Source: Durusdinium trenchii
Lineage: Eukaryota > Sar > Dinophyceae > Suessiales > Symbiodiniaceae
DNA: 64,000 nt
Reading direction: 5' to 3'
Assembly: GCA_963970005.1 (NCBI GenBank)
Contig: CAXAMN010028950.1
Location: 266,738-330,737, forward strand
The notes beneath the pieces were generated by a model that saw nothing but the letters and a program-made list of their open reading frames with translations, did not search any database and was not told the origin of the DNA. Each line of letters opens with the position of its first letter. Positions within the stretch are counted from its first letter, which is position 1. Positions 54,785 to 63,642 of the stretch are shown here, in pieces. Both the position numbers and the translations under genes were made by a program.

Positions 54785-54862
54785 AATAGCTTCTTGTTAC
54801 TACTAGTAAGGCACTTGTTACTAGAAGCGATGCACTTGTTCCTAGTAGCTTCTTTTTACTAG
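54785..54862 (-). repeat. Dispersed agaagct-type repeat, reverse copy
   Basis: ctaatagcttcttgttacta and aggcacttgttactag match the reverse complement of the 59-bp repeat at 39.6 kb. Confidence 0.7.
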
Positions 54863-55108
54863 AATATTCAATATGTAGCAAGAGATTGAATTTACCCAGC
54901 GTATACCAGACATCCAATGAAGAAAACAAGGGATTTGTTGGAGATCCGAACTCATTTGATCACAGCATACTATACCAGTATTTTGAGTCTTCAAGTACTT
55001 CAGGTGTGCAAGACAATGAATCAACACTAGTTGTCACTGTAAAAAAGAGTTTTGTTTGTTTTCGTCAAGGAACCACACTCAGACCGATTTCAATCGGCTC
55101 AAAGACAG

Positions 55109-55225
55109 GGTGAGACAGGGACCGTTCCATTTCGAGGTCATGTTCTCGACGGGACCTCCGGGTCCTCGGCGTATTTCCAGGTCGAGTTTCAACCGCTCGT
55201 CCAAGGAAACACTGGGCGCATGCAG
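55109..55225 (+). CDS. Beta-strand-like exon
   Basis: After ggctcaaagacag|G the phase-0 frame of 39 codons reads GETGTVPFRGHVLDGTSGSS, then AYFQVEFQPLVQGNTGRMQ, and ends at TGCAG|GTATTC. The alternation and GTSGSSAYFQVEF resemble an extracellular beta-sandwich (filamin/Calx-beta style), but no signature is decisive. Confidence 0.6.
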
Positions 55226-55499
55226 GTATTCAGCTTGGTTTCGTTGCATGAATGATGGGGGCGAGATTTCAAGCAGATGATATGTTGACATGTATTTAAC
55301 TTTGGGAGGAATTCCGCTGGGGTTTGGGGAACTTGGTCCTGAACTGGTAGGTCCTTGGTATTTTTTTTTCCGCAGGAAGTCAGTGGAATCATATCCTCGT
55401 GGTTTCTCTCCTTGCTGAGGTTCCAAAGCTTCAGCCACGAGCCCTGGGTCCTTGCTCTCAAGGCCACAGAGAGTGAGAGGAGGTTTCAGCCCAGAAAGA

Positions 55500-55715
55500 G
55501 ACGTGAAACAATCCAGCCCAAAGAACGCCTGGATGGATGCCCTGGATGTTCTTATTGTTCTTTTCGATGAGCTCAAAACTGTCCAGCTTCCTTTGCCCAA
55601 ACTCATTTCACAGTACCTGGCCGGCCACAGTTGGGTCGCAGGCGGTCCTGGCAGTCCTCGCTTCCTTCTCCCAGATGTCCCACAACCATCCCCAAACCCA
55701 TCCCAAAACCCATAG
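55500..55715 (+). CDS. Putative exon, helical then Pro-rich
   Basis: After gaggaggtttcag the frame PERDVKQSSPKNAWMDALDV, LIVLFDELKTVQLPLPKLIS, QYLAGHSWVAGGPGSPRFL is biased, then becomes Pro-rich to TAG at 55713. The minus ORF 55079-55723 (214 codons) overlaps but shows weaker bias. Confidence 0.4.
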   Translation, partial: DVKQSSPKNAWMDALDVLIVLFDELKTVQLPLPKLISQYLAGHSWVAGGPGSPRFLLPDVPQPSPNPSQNP

Positions 55716-55732
55716 AAAAGCACCTAACCGGT

Positions 55733-55915
55733 CCCATGTCAGACCTCACCGGTCCGCACCGAGACGCCGACGCTGCCGCGCCAGGAGAAGACCCTTCGCT
55801 TCGGTCGTCGCGCAGCTCTCCTGGCCGTCGAGGCGAGGTCGTGCGACGCGGCGGGGCCAGCGACCGGAAGTTGGGCACTTGGGATGGCCATGGGCCATGG
55901 CGTAGTCATGTGTTA
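55733..55915 (+). CDS. Putative exon, Asp/Arg/Gly-rich
   Basis: The frame HLTGPMSDLTGPHRDADAAA, PGEDPSLRSSRSSPGRRGEV, VRRGGASDRKLGTWDGHG is strongly biased. The boundaries were not resolved. Likely a disordered linker. Confidence 0.4.
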
Positions 55916-56415
55916 AATCTGAGTATGATTTGTGTAGCAGCTATACTGAGACTGAGACGCTTTTGGGGAGTTCCATTCTGTTTGGTGCCATGTTGCTGAC
56001 AGATTCGCTCGTGTCGATTGAAAGGCTGGCCACAGCACTGTCCGGGATCCCAGGGCAACGTCGAAGTGACTTCCGTTTGAGGGCGAAAGCGAACAAGACC
56101 CTCGGTGGCTACTGGTGCCCTCATCCTTTGTCTTCCTCAATATGGGGGTGAATGAATACTAGACTTGGAGCCAGCCTTATAAATCACGATGTTGTGTTCC
56201 ACGTGAGTGATAAAGATCAAATGAATGAAATTGAAAATTCTCTGTCTAGTGCAGTCCCCCTGTATTGTATGTCTATAGTCACCTTCTCATCTCTTCTTTT
56301 TGAGCTGTTGACCAAATCACTTCAAGGATCTTGGGACTGTCACTGCGATGAGATTCACAAGAGTGCTTTTCTTCTTCTTCCCGCTTGTTTCACCTCCATC
56401 CCCCCTGCCCTCCAG

Positions 56416-56575
56416 GCCCAAACACTCGCCAGCACTCCTCAACGAGCACTCCAGTGGATCCACAGCACGGTCCCGACCCCGCGTGCTCCCGACCCCGCGT
56501 GAGAGGTGAAAATGGACGGGTGGACCGGGCGTCAGGAGCCGTCGATCCGATGGAAGGGGAGGAAGGGGGAAGGCA
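56416..56575 (+). CDS. Putative exon, disordered
   Basis: After tgccctccag|G the frame PNTRQHSSTSTPVDPQHGPD, PACSRPRVRGENGRVDRASG, AVDPMEGEEGG is open and biased. A second frame (AQTLASTPQRALQWIHSTVP) stops earlier. Confidence 0.4.
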
Positions 56576-57551
56576 ATTGAATTGAAATACCCGAAAACTG
56601 GATGCGTAGACCTACCCCAGGAAAAGTGGATGGATCACCTGCAAAACCTTCAAATGCACTGGTTGGTTGCCCCAGACTAGTAGAAGCCCAAAAGGTAGAA
56701 AGTCCGGTTAACCTCTATGTTTGAGGGAAACGCGTCGGGGGTCAGTATGTGCATATGACTTGGTCATATAGACGGATAGAGAGTTCTTGTTGGGATGAGT
56801 TGCAGAAGAAGGTGTTTTGTCCTTTGCAAAGAAATAGAGATCTATATAACGTTCAGAGTCTTGTCCTTGAATTCAGAGATGAGTTGCTCCGCCGAATAAA
56901 AAAGGACCTGCCGAGCCATTCATCCCCAGGTTCGCGGTTCGGAATTCCATTGCAGGAGCAGAGTTCAGCCTGGGGGGCTATTTTCTTAAAAGGTTTGAAT
57001 ACAGATTTGTTGACGATCCTTGTGAACCATGAATATACAAAGCAGAGTAAGAACAAATATGAAAAAGACTTGGGGGGGATGAGATTCCGTTGCCAATTCA
57101 TCTCTTGTATCCAATGGCGGACGGAAATGGCCAAACCAGTGAGTCAGTGACCAACGGTTTGGCCAAACCGGCTTGGCTAGAGTTCCATGTGGCGGCTTCC
57201 ACTTCCACAGCGGGCGAGGGTACTACCAAGGACTAAGCTAAGGCTTGTTCCCAGGCTCATTACCTTTGCCTCAGCATTCAAAACAAGAGGCAACACATTC
57301 TTGATTGTAAGTTGTTGTTCACCCCTTTCATCATCCACATCCACTTTGTTTTGAGCCCCTTTCAACAGTTCCCATGCTTGAGGCAACACATTCTTTGGTG
57401 ATGCCCACCATGACGCTGACCGCTTTTCGGGTCATGGGCACCGACACCCAAGCGACACCGTCGAGACTGGTCGGTGCGGAGGAAAAACGTCCTTCGAGAT
57501 ACACGTCCTACTTATAGATGAGTTGTTCCATCCCATTGCCACGGGCCTTTC
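56576..57551 (+). other. Stretch without a supported exon
   Basis: The ORF at 56749-57150 lacks bias and splice signals. Confidence 0.3.
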
Positions 57552-57755
57552 ATGTGTGTTCTTTTTTCCAAGCGAGCTGACATCACCAACCAGATGAGAT
57601 TTACCCCAACTACGCAGGCCGTGGTAGGCCTGCTCAACGCTGCAATCCTGGCTTCCTTGATCCGTTTTGCCGTGCTTGCAGCCGCTTTGGCTGTGGTGAA
57701 ACTGGTACTCGCAGATCAGCTGCAGTGGGCGATGCAAAACAGGTGGACCGATTAA
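57552..57755 (+). CDS. Membrane-helix exon
   Basis: The frame RADITNQMRFTPTTQAVVGL, LNAAILASLIRFAVLAAALA, VVKLVLADQLQWAMQN encodes about 30 hydrophobic residues with one Arg, ending in TAA after RWTD. Third positions are mostly G/C. It could be one long or two short transmembrane helices, possibly an exon starting near accaaccag|ATG (57594). It lies 1.1 kb before the EF-hand exons on the same strand, but linkage is unproven. Confidence 0.55.
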   Translation: MCVLFSKRADITNQMRFTPTTQAVVGLLNAAILASLIRFAVLAAALAVVKLVLADQLQWAMQNRWTD

Positions 57756-58849
57756 GAAGACTTTGAGGATGACTTGAACTTATTTGAAGACGTCCCAGCT
57801 GACTCACTTGACTTGTGCATTTGGATACATTTGTCCGTGCTTGTCTTGATCACCGAAAAGGGCACCAAACGAATCACCGGCTTTTAGCCCACTAACATAC
57901 AAACAATCACCTATAAGCGTTGTCATTCTGCTCGATATTGGAGCCCCCGGACTACTGCAAACTTCAACCATCTCCCGTAGTTCGCGAACCGCCCGCAGCG
58001 GTCATGTCAGCTACCCAGATACAGGCCCGCTGGGGAGCATCAGGTTCGGCATTTTTTCCGTGAGAAGCAAGCAAGAATCTCAAGGCCTGCTGCACATGTT
58101 TCACTTTGTAATTTTGTGTCATAAGACACATCTTTTTATAAGACACATTATAGCACGTTCACTTTATAAGACGTGACATGGTGTTATTTGTGTTTTGCTG
58201 CTGTATATACATGCTTTTTGTTGGCGTTATTCACCCAGACTCGAACACGTCGCGTTTTAGTTCTTTATTATACAAGACACTGTGGACTGTGGCCTTTGCT
58301 GTACTTTGAAAGAGTCTCCTTCCTGTCCGGAGTACGGCCAGTCCAGCAGTTCCATCTCTAAATGAACCAACTGTGGAGGAAGCAGGGTCGATTGGGGGGG
58401 CTTCCCACCCAGGAAAAGTGGATAACCATTTTTGGGGGATTTGTTTCCCCACTGAAAATCCAACAACCGGTGGATACTTTGGTTAACCGTCGTTAACCTG
58501 TATAGATTCTAGGGATTTCTGGCTTCGGGGTCAGGTTTCATGCGTGTTTGGTTGGGGGAATCCGACCGTGAAACCGCGCTTTCGTCACAACGCTCCTTGG
58601 CTGAATCCAAATTCCGGACCCAGTAGATCCCACGTAAAAAAATAATTGGAACCATGAGTGTTTCCACCAGGGTTTCTACCAGGACCCACGGTTGGGGTAA
58701 CCTTCATGGTAAAAGAACAAGAACGCACACACACAGACTCTTTTTGGGGCTATCGATGGAAGCCACTAGACCAGGCCCCCCCAAAAGGGGAGTCCTGGTT
58801 TTGGCTTGAGTCTTTGGAAACACTGGAAACACCAGCGACCTCGTCGCAG

Positions 58850-58887
58850 GAGCTCTTCAAACGCTTCGACAAGGATGGCAATGGCAG
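58850..58887 (+). CDS. EF-hand exon 1 (calcium loop 1, first part)
   Basis: Encodes ELFKRFDKDGNGR after cctcgtcgcag|G. The F-D-K-D-G-N-G core is a canonical EF-hand start (loop positions 1, 3, 5). A GA donor (GGCAG|GACGGG, phase 2) joined to 59063 gives DKDGNGRKAAKE, with Glu at loop position 12. The frame is also open upstream (LETLETPATSSQ), so the exon may start earlier. Confidence 0.7.
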
Positions 58888-59062
58888 GACGGGTTTGCGA
58901 TGAGGTAGCGGCAATGAGGTATGATCGGTTTAGACAGTTTGCCCTCTCAACCGGACATTTGTGCTATACCCGCTACCCTTGAATCTGTACCGGCAGGGGG
59001 AATGGTCTTGGGGGATCTTGGGAGGAGAAATCTTCTTGAAAGCAAAGTGCGTTCTGAAACAG

Positions 59063-59102
59063 GAAGGCCGCAAAGGAGGAGCTGAGGCTTACGGACGAAC
59101 AG
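59063..59102 (+). CDS. EF-hand exon 2 (end of loop 1 and exiting helix)
   Basis: A 40-nt exon after ctgaaacag|G, encoding KAAKEELRLTDEQ, with a consensus donor ACAG|GTAGGT (phase 0). LRLTDEQ recalls the calmodulin linker LTDEE. The phase matches the GA donor at 58888 and the next exon at 60483. Confidence 0.55.
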
Positions 59103-60073
59103 GTAGGTAGCTGCAGAGGGCGAGCAGGAGGGGCCAGAGAGAGGAGGAAGGCCGAAGGCGGACCGCTGGAGAGACTGTCTTGTACCACTTGTACGAAGCC
59201 AAGCTTGAGACCATTTCACTTTCCAGATCTTTCCAGTATGATGTAAAGCATCCTCGAGCTAAAGAAAAGTACTTGTGCAGTTTGCACCGTGCAGACATCT
59301 GACTGAGCTCCTGAGAACGCTGGCTTACAATCAGCTTGCGGGATACTCGTACTAAGCAAAGCTTTTCAGTTGTACCCTCGAGCGCTCGCGAAGACATGGG
59401 TCTCGGTCACTCAGCCCAGAGTGCAAGAGCAGGAGCAGTCGGAGGTGCCCCCTCTCGGGTTCCAGGGAAACGGTGCAAACGTGTTTGCGTACGTTTACCT
59501 CCTCCACCTCCGAGCGGTTTTTACTTCTCGCTGAGAGGTGGGTGGTCTGTCTCATCTCCCATGTCGAAGAGGACTTCCAAGAAGTTGAGGGATTTTTGGG
59601 GTGCCCGGCATGCGATTTATGTCGCTCACTGGGCTTGTTTCTGGCTGTGTGTTTATGTGTTGTTGTTAAACATATTCAAGAGACCTTGTCCCATGGCCTT
59701 CGTTCAAAGGCCTTGAAAGGCATTTGGTTTGGATATGTTTGGATCCTGAAACAGCAGCCCCTTCAGCTGACGCTCCTTCCACCAGCGCAGGATCTCCGTC
59801 ACAGAGCTCCAGAACGTGCTCACCTGGTCGGGCCAGTTCGGTCGGAGGATTTGGACCCCAGGAGGCTGCAGGTCTGGACCCGCTGGTCTCCATTGAGCTG
59901 GTCTTGCTCCTTTGACCAGATGAACAAAGGCAGTGGAAACAAGCACTGAATGCAAACTGTGGCTAGTACTGTGGCACTCCAACTCCTCCACACACCGATT
60001 CGAGCTGAGACGCTATGCCCACCCCAGTCAGTGGACTTTTTTCACGAGAAACTGAAGGCATCAACCTGACCAA

Positions 60074-60169
60074 CCCTAGGGCTCCTGGCCCATATCCTCA
60101 GGTTCGGTGGTTAGACCCCAAAAATCCACCCCAACCACCTTCGAAACGGAGGTGGTTGGAGCCCTAGGG
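60074..60169. mobile_element. Fold-back MITE-like element, second member
   Basis: Terminal inverted repeats ccctagggctcc (60074-60085) and ggagccctaggg (60158-60169), flanked by CAA on both sides (60071-60073 and 60170-60172). CAA is the complement of the TTG target of the 45.4-kb element. A 9-bp stem ccaaccacc/ggtggttgg lies near its right end. A partial inverted copy is at 61628-61696. Confidence 0.7.
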
Positions 60170-60482
60170 CAAGCTCCTTTTTGAGCCTTGGATCCTTTCT
60201 ACATACACCGGCTGGTCCAACTTCCCAAGCTTTGTGGAAAGCCCACAACTGGTCCAACTGACAAGGTGATGGCTGAAGGGTCTGGTTATTGCTTTTAACG
60301 GAAGGCCAGGTCAGCTTGAAAATGAGCATGAATGTCGTACTGACCCCTATCAACATCCTTCAATAAGCTTAGGTCTACACTCGGACTCATTCACATGGAA
60401 GTGGAAAATCACCTCTTTGTAAAATTGTGTAAAGGAACTTCCTTAACGGGCCCGTGCCATCCACGTCAGAGTCTATCCGAAG

Positions 60483-60602
60483 GACTTCAGCGGAACCGCT
60501 TCATCCAGGATCAGCGAACCGGATCCTCGCGAACACCGGGGCGAAGCCGCCAGGATCAACAAGGACATCACCGTGGCGGAGATCGGGAAGATCTTAAGGG
60601 AG
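60483..60602 (+). CDS. EF-hand exon 3 (helix before loop 2)
   Basis: After gtctatccgaag the 40 codons read DFSGTASSRISEPDPREHRG, EAARINKDITVAEIGKILRE. INKD-ITVAEIGKIL resembles an EF-hand loop and helix missing two loop residues. A GC donor (GGGAG|GCCCAC, phase 0) joins to 60956 and gives LREVDTNNDGAIDYNE, the calmodulin/CDPK pattern. It has no ATG, so ORF scans miss it. Confidence 0.6.
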
Positions 60603-60955
60603 GCCCACAGACTTAGTAATACCCGTTAGATCATCCACATTCAACTGAGTCCAACGATTCTGGCGTTATTCAACAGGTTATTTAGTAAGTGTACTTAGTA
60701 AGACGACGCCGTTTTTTGTTGAAAGGCTTTGCTGTGGTTTCCAGCTCGAACCGAAGTCGAAGCGGGGACCGAAAAAACGGCCCTGGAGTTCCTTAGAGTT
60801 CCGGGCGGGTGCCCTGGATTCACGTTATATATCCCGTTTGGGCGACCCTGTCGTACCTTCGTTTCGGTTGGGACTGGGGTGGGTGCCAGGGTCCAGTCAT
60901 TCGTCCTGGGGGTACGACTCGAGATGACCAGACAGATCCTCGTCTTCGCCACCAG

Positions 60956-61015
60956 GTGGATACCAACAACGATGGGGCCATCGACTACAATGAGCCGCTC
61001 AATGGCATCAGCCTG
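60956..61015 (+). CDS. EF-hand exon 4 (calcium loop 2)
   Basis: Exactly 20 codons after tcgccaccag, containing VDTNNDGAIDYNEPLNGI. The loop D-T-N-N-D-G-A-I-D-Y-N-E has all canonical ligands (1, 3, 5, 9, 12), Gly6 and Ile8, so it should bind calcium. The donor is CCTG|GTTTCG, phase 0. The best recognised domain in this part of the window. Confidence 0.8.
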
Positions 61016-61627
61016 GTTTCGATTGTGGGTTTTGGTGGGTCTTGGTTTCGCTATTTTGAGCCATATATAGAGAACCCCAAATAGATAGAAATGTAGATCC
61101 CCACTAAAAATGTATTGGAAACCGTTTCTATATGTTTCTATCTATTTGGGGATCCCTATGGATCACAGTATATTACTCGTACCTTGTATCTTCCCTCAGA
61201 CAATGGAAGCTGAGCACACCATCCTGAAAAAAGAGGAAATACGGGTCTTCCTGCTTAGATTCCACTTCGTTTCAAGAAGTGTAGAGATCCAACGGATCAT
61301 CTTCCAGACTCCAGACTCGGTTGAACCCCAGACTCCAGACTCAAACTTCCAGCGGATCGTCCTGCAGACCATTCGGCATGGCGCAGTTGAGAACTGAAAC
61401 TAACTGGGTGGAGGCTATCGCTAGTAGGTTGGAGTTGGAGGCCATCGCTTCTAGGTTGGAAGATGTTGGAAGCTATTTGGTTGGAGTTTGGGGTCTGCCT
61501 GCGTTAGTCTTTTCCCGTTGGACTGGTAGTTGTTCAAGCGGCTAGTCTGCGATCGATTTCTGTGCTAGTGCTAGTAATGAACATATGATGACATATGTAT
61601 ATATATACATAGAACCATATACTGTAT

Positions 61628-61696
61628 CCCTAGGGCTTGTTGGGGTGGATTTTTTGGGGTCTAACCACCGAACCTGAGGATATGGGCCAGGAGCCC
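61628..61696 (-). mobile_element. Partial inverted copy of the 60.1-kb element
   Basis: The reverse complement matches about 60 bases of 60074-60140 nearly exactly (ggctcctggcccatatcctc, aggttcggtggttagacccc). It lacks the right-end hairpin and the CAA flanks. Confidence 0.65.
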
Positions 61697-62079
61697 TTCT
61701 GAGTATATAGAACCTTTATATATGTGTTTTTTCAGCATGTGTATTTCATGTGTATCGATCTGCAAGAACAAAGGATGGTGGAAGGATTGCCCTTCGGTGA
61801 TATGCAGTTCCCTATTAGCTGCCCGGGTGGTCGGTGAACAGCGTCGTTTCGGGGTGATCCACTCCCGACCTCACCTGCTGAAGTTTCTGCTCCCGATCCA
61901 CTCCCAAACCGCTCCAGGATACTCCAGGTGGTGATTTTTGGGAGTCAACTGAGTCTAAAGCTTGGTTTGCCATTTCAAGAGAACCCCGGATGGAAAAAGA
62001 TCTTCGATTGGATTTCCATGAAAGATGACCTTGACACATCCGCGGGTTTTTTCGAGCGAGGTTTGTGGCCTGGACCCAG

Positions 62080-62170
62080 GGCGGCAAGAAGAGCGTCACG
62101 GGGAAGAAGAAGGCCAACCAATGGGTGCCTTGGCGTATGCCGGTGGTTCAGTATCTGAGGGAGAAGGAGG
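62080..62170 (+). CDS. Basic exon downstream of the EF-hands
   Basis: After ctggacccag|G the phase-0 frame GGKKSVTGKKKANQWVPWRM, then PVVQYLREKEG, is strongly biased and ends at GGAGG|GTATGC. Lys-rich with Trp and Arg, so it may be a calmodulin-binding-like or nucleic-acid-facing segment. Not assignable. Confidence 0.5.
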
Positions 62171-62264
62171 GTATGCTAGGGTAGGGGAAGGTGTGAATTG
62201 CATGCTGATGTTTGCTGTAGTTCATCCGGTTGATAAAGAGCAACCAACCATGTTTATATTATAG

Positions 62265-62307
62265 GTGAACTTCGTCAAGGATCTGGGGCACCCCACTGGA
62301 AAGCTTC
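62265..62307 (+). CDS. Small exon
   Basis: After tatattatag|G the frame VNFVKDLGHPTGKL is biased and ends at CTTC|GTTTGT. In the phase left by the previous exon the frame ELRQGSGAPHWKASFVLFSW is open to 62510 instead, so the true reading is unsure. Confidence 0.4.
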
Positions 62308-62678
62308 GTTTGTTCTTTTTTCTTGGAGGCTCTCCACTTGTCTGCATGGCTCGCCCAACGCGAGTGGCTGGTTTGTCCTGTTTGTTTACTGCGCCAGGAA
62401 TCAAACTGAAGGAAGGAGCATGAAGGAGCTTCCCCCGCTCCGCTGTTTCACAGAACACCTTCCGGAACTCCAGGCTTTACATGGTTTTTACGGTCTCTTT
62501 AGAGGCTGAGAGGCCTTAGTCTTGAGCTCATCCTCTGCGGCTTGAAAGTCCCATTGGAAAGTCCTTTGTGGAGACCATCCCTAGAAAGCAATTGCCCAAG
62601 TAGAAGAGAACTGTGCATCCCAAGTTTCAGCCGGATAGGTCCACCACCAGATCGACACATTCCGCGGAACCATTTCAG

Positions 62679-62769
62679 CAGATCGTCCAATCGAGGGTGT
62701 TCGTTGTTTCCGTACGACTCACCGGCACGACTTCATGGATCGAAGTTCGGATCCAGCACAACACTGGAA
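62679..62769 (+). CDS. Beta-strand-like exon
   Basis: After aaccatttcag the phase-0 frame QIVQSRVFVVSVRLTGTTSW, then IEVRIQHNTG, is strongly biased with alternating hydrophobics. It ends at TGGAA|GTCCAG. The sequence ccagcacaacactgg is repeated next to the boundary. Confidence 0.5.
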
Positions 62770-62806
62770 GTCCAGCACAACACTGGGGAATTGGTTTGGA
62801 AGACCC

Positions 62807-62899
62807 AGCAAGTTCTAGGTGTGTAAAGCTTGTGAGACCTGGAACTTGCTGATCCAGTATAGCATTGAACAGTATAGCATTGAGCAAGTTCTAGGTGTG
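62807..62899. repeat. Hairpin and direct repeat around agcaagttctaggt
   Basis: agcaagttctaggtgtg occurs at 62807 and 62883. Between them acctggaacttgct (62837-62850) is a one-mismatch inverse of the first copy, giving a 14-bp stem. A short unit agtatagcattgaa is also repeated. Confidence 0.6.
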
Positions 62900-62954
62900 G
62901 ATAGCTACAATCTCTCACTGGATTCACTCCCCAGCCGGTCGTCCTTCGTCTCAG

Positions 62955-63072
62955 GTGCCGGATCTGCAGGTGGGTCCAGAGGGACCGTCGGTCCGTCCGT
63001 CGCACCAACGCGCTGTCCGTCGCCAGGGCGAAGGCGTTTTGGTTTTGCAAAGCCGTTTGGAAGAAACATGCA
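62955..63072 (+). CDS. Putative exon
   Basis: After ccttcgtctcag|G the phase-0 frame VPDLQVGPEGPSVRPSHQRA, VRRQGEGVLVLQSRLEETCK is strongly biased. The donor was not resolved. The 430 bases after it are non-coding. Confidence 0.5.
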
Positions 63073-63503
63073 AAAGAACCAGGAGTCACAAAGGGGTGGT
63101 GTTTTGTCCCTAAGTGATTGGAATTTGGGGCTAAGGCGTTGTTTTAAAAAAAAGTAAGTTGTTTTCCGTGGACAAAGGCCCTTCGGTGAAGCGGTTTGCC
63201 GTTTTTTTGGTTTGGAAGACCAGTCACTTCTTTCGGATGCTTCTTGAAGTCGGGAAAAACATGGACAACGAACATGAAAGACAACACACACGTTTATGTC
63301 GTTTATGTTTTTTAACTGTGGTTGTATGAAATCTATCTCGATGGAACACAATAGAAGTCAAACAGAGTCAAACTACATTAATAACTCTGGATACCAATCA
63401 CAATGTTATAATTAATTAAACAACAATACAGTATTATACTACAATATTGTTTCTTTCTACCAAAAACAACCGCTTCCATTCCTCCGCTTTCGTTCTACTT
63501 CAG

Positions 63504-63598
63504 GCCGCCCTGAAGCGCAGTGAAGAGGAGGCTGCGGCGGTGGCCTCCATCCCTTTTGAAGCGGTGATGAGCGTCTCCTACAATGGTCCCTTGGCCCG
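63504..63598 (+). CDS. Putative exon with clean splice sites
   Basis: After cgttctacttcag|G the phase-0 frame AALKRSEEEAAAVASIPFEA, then VMSVSYNGPLA, has near-perfect bias and ends at GCCCG|GTGATG. A Glu/Ala helix followed by a strand. Likely part of the gene that holds the EF-hands, though linkage is inferred. Confidence 0.6.
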
Positions 63599-63621
63599 GT
63601 GATGAACGTCTCCGTTTCAGA

Positions 63622-63642
63622 CGGATCGATCGATCGATCGAT
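63622..63642 (+). repeat. GATC microsatellite
   Basis: Five tandem gatc/cgat units. The remaining 350 bases to the window end carry no clear exon. Confidence 0.8.

Noticed and set aside
55079-55723. 214-codon minus-strand ORF
   Set aside because: Overlaps two + islands with better splice signals and bias (55109-55225 and 55500-55715).
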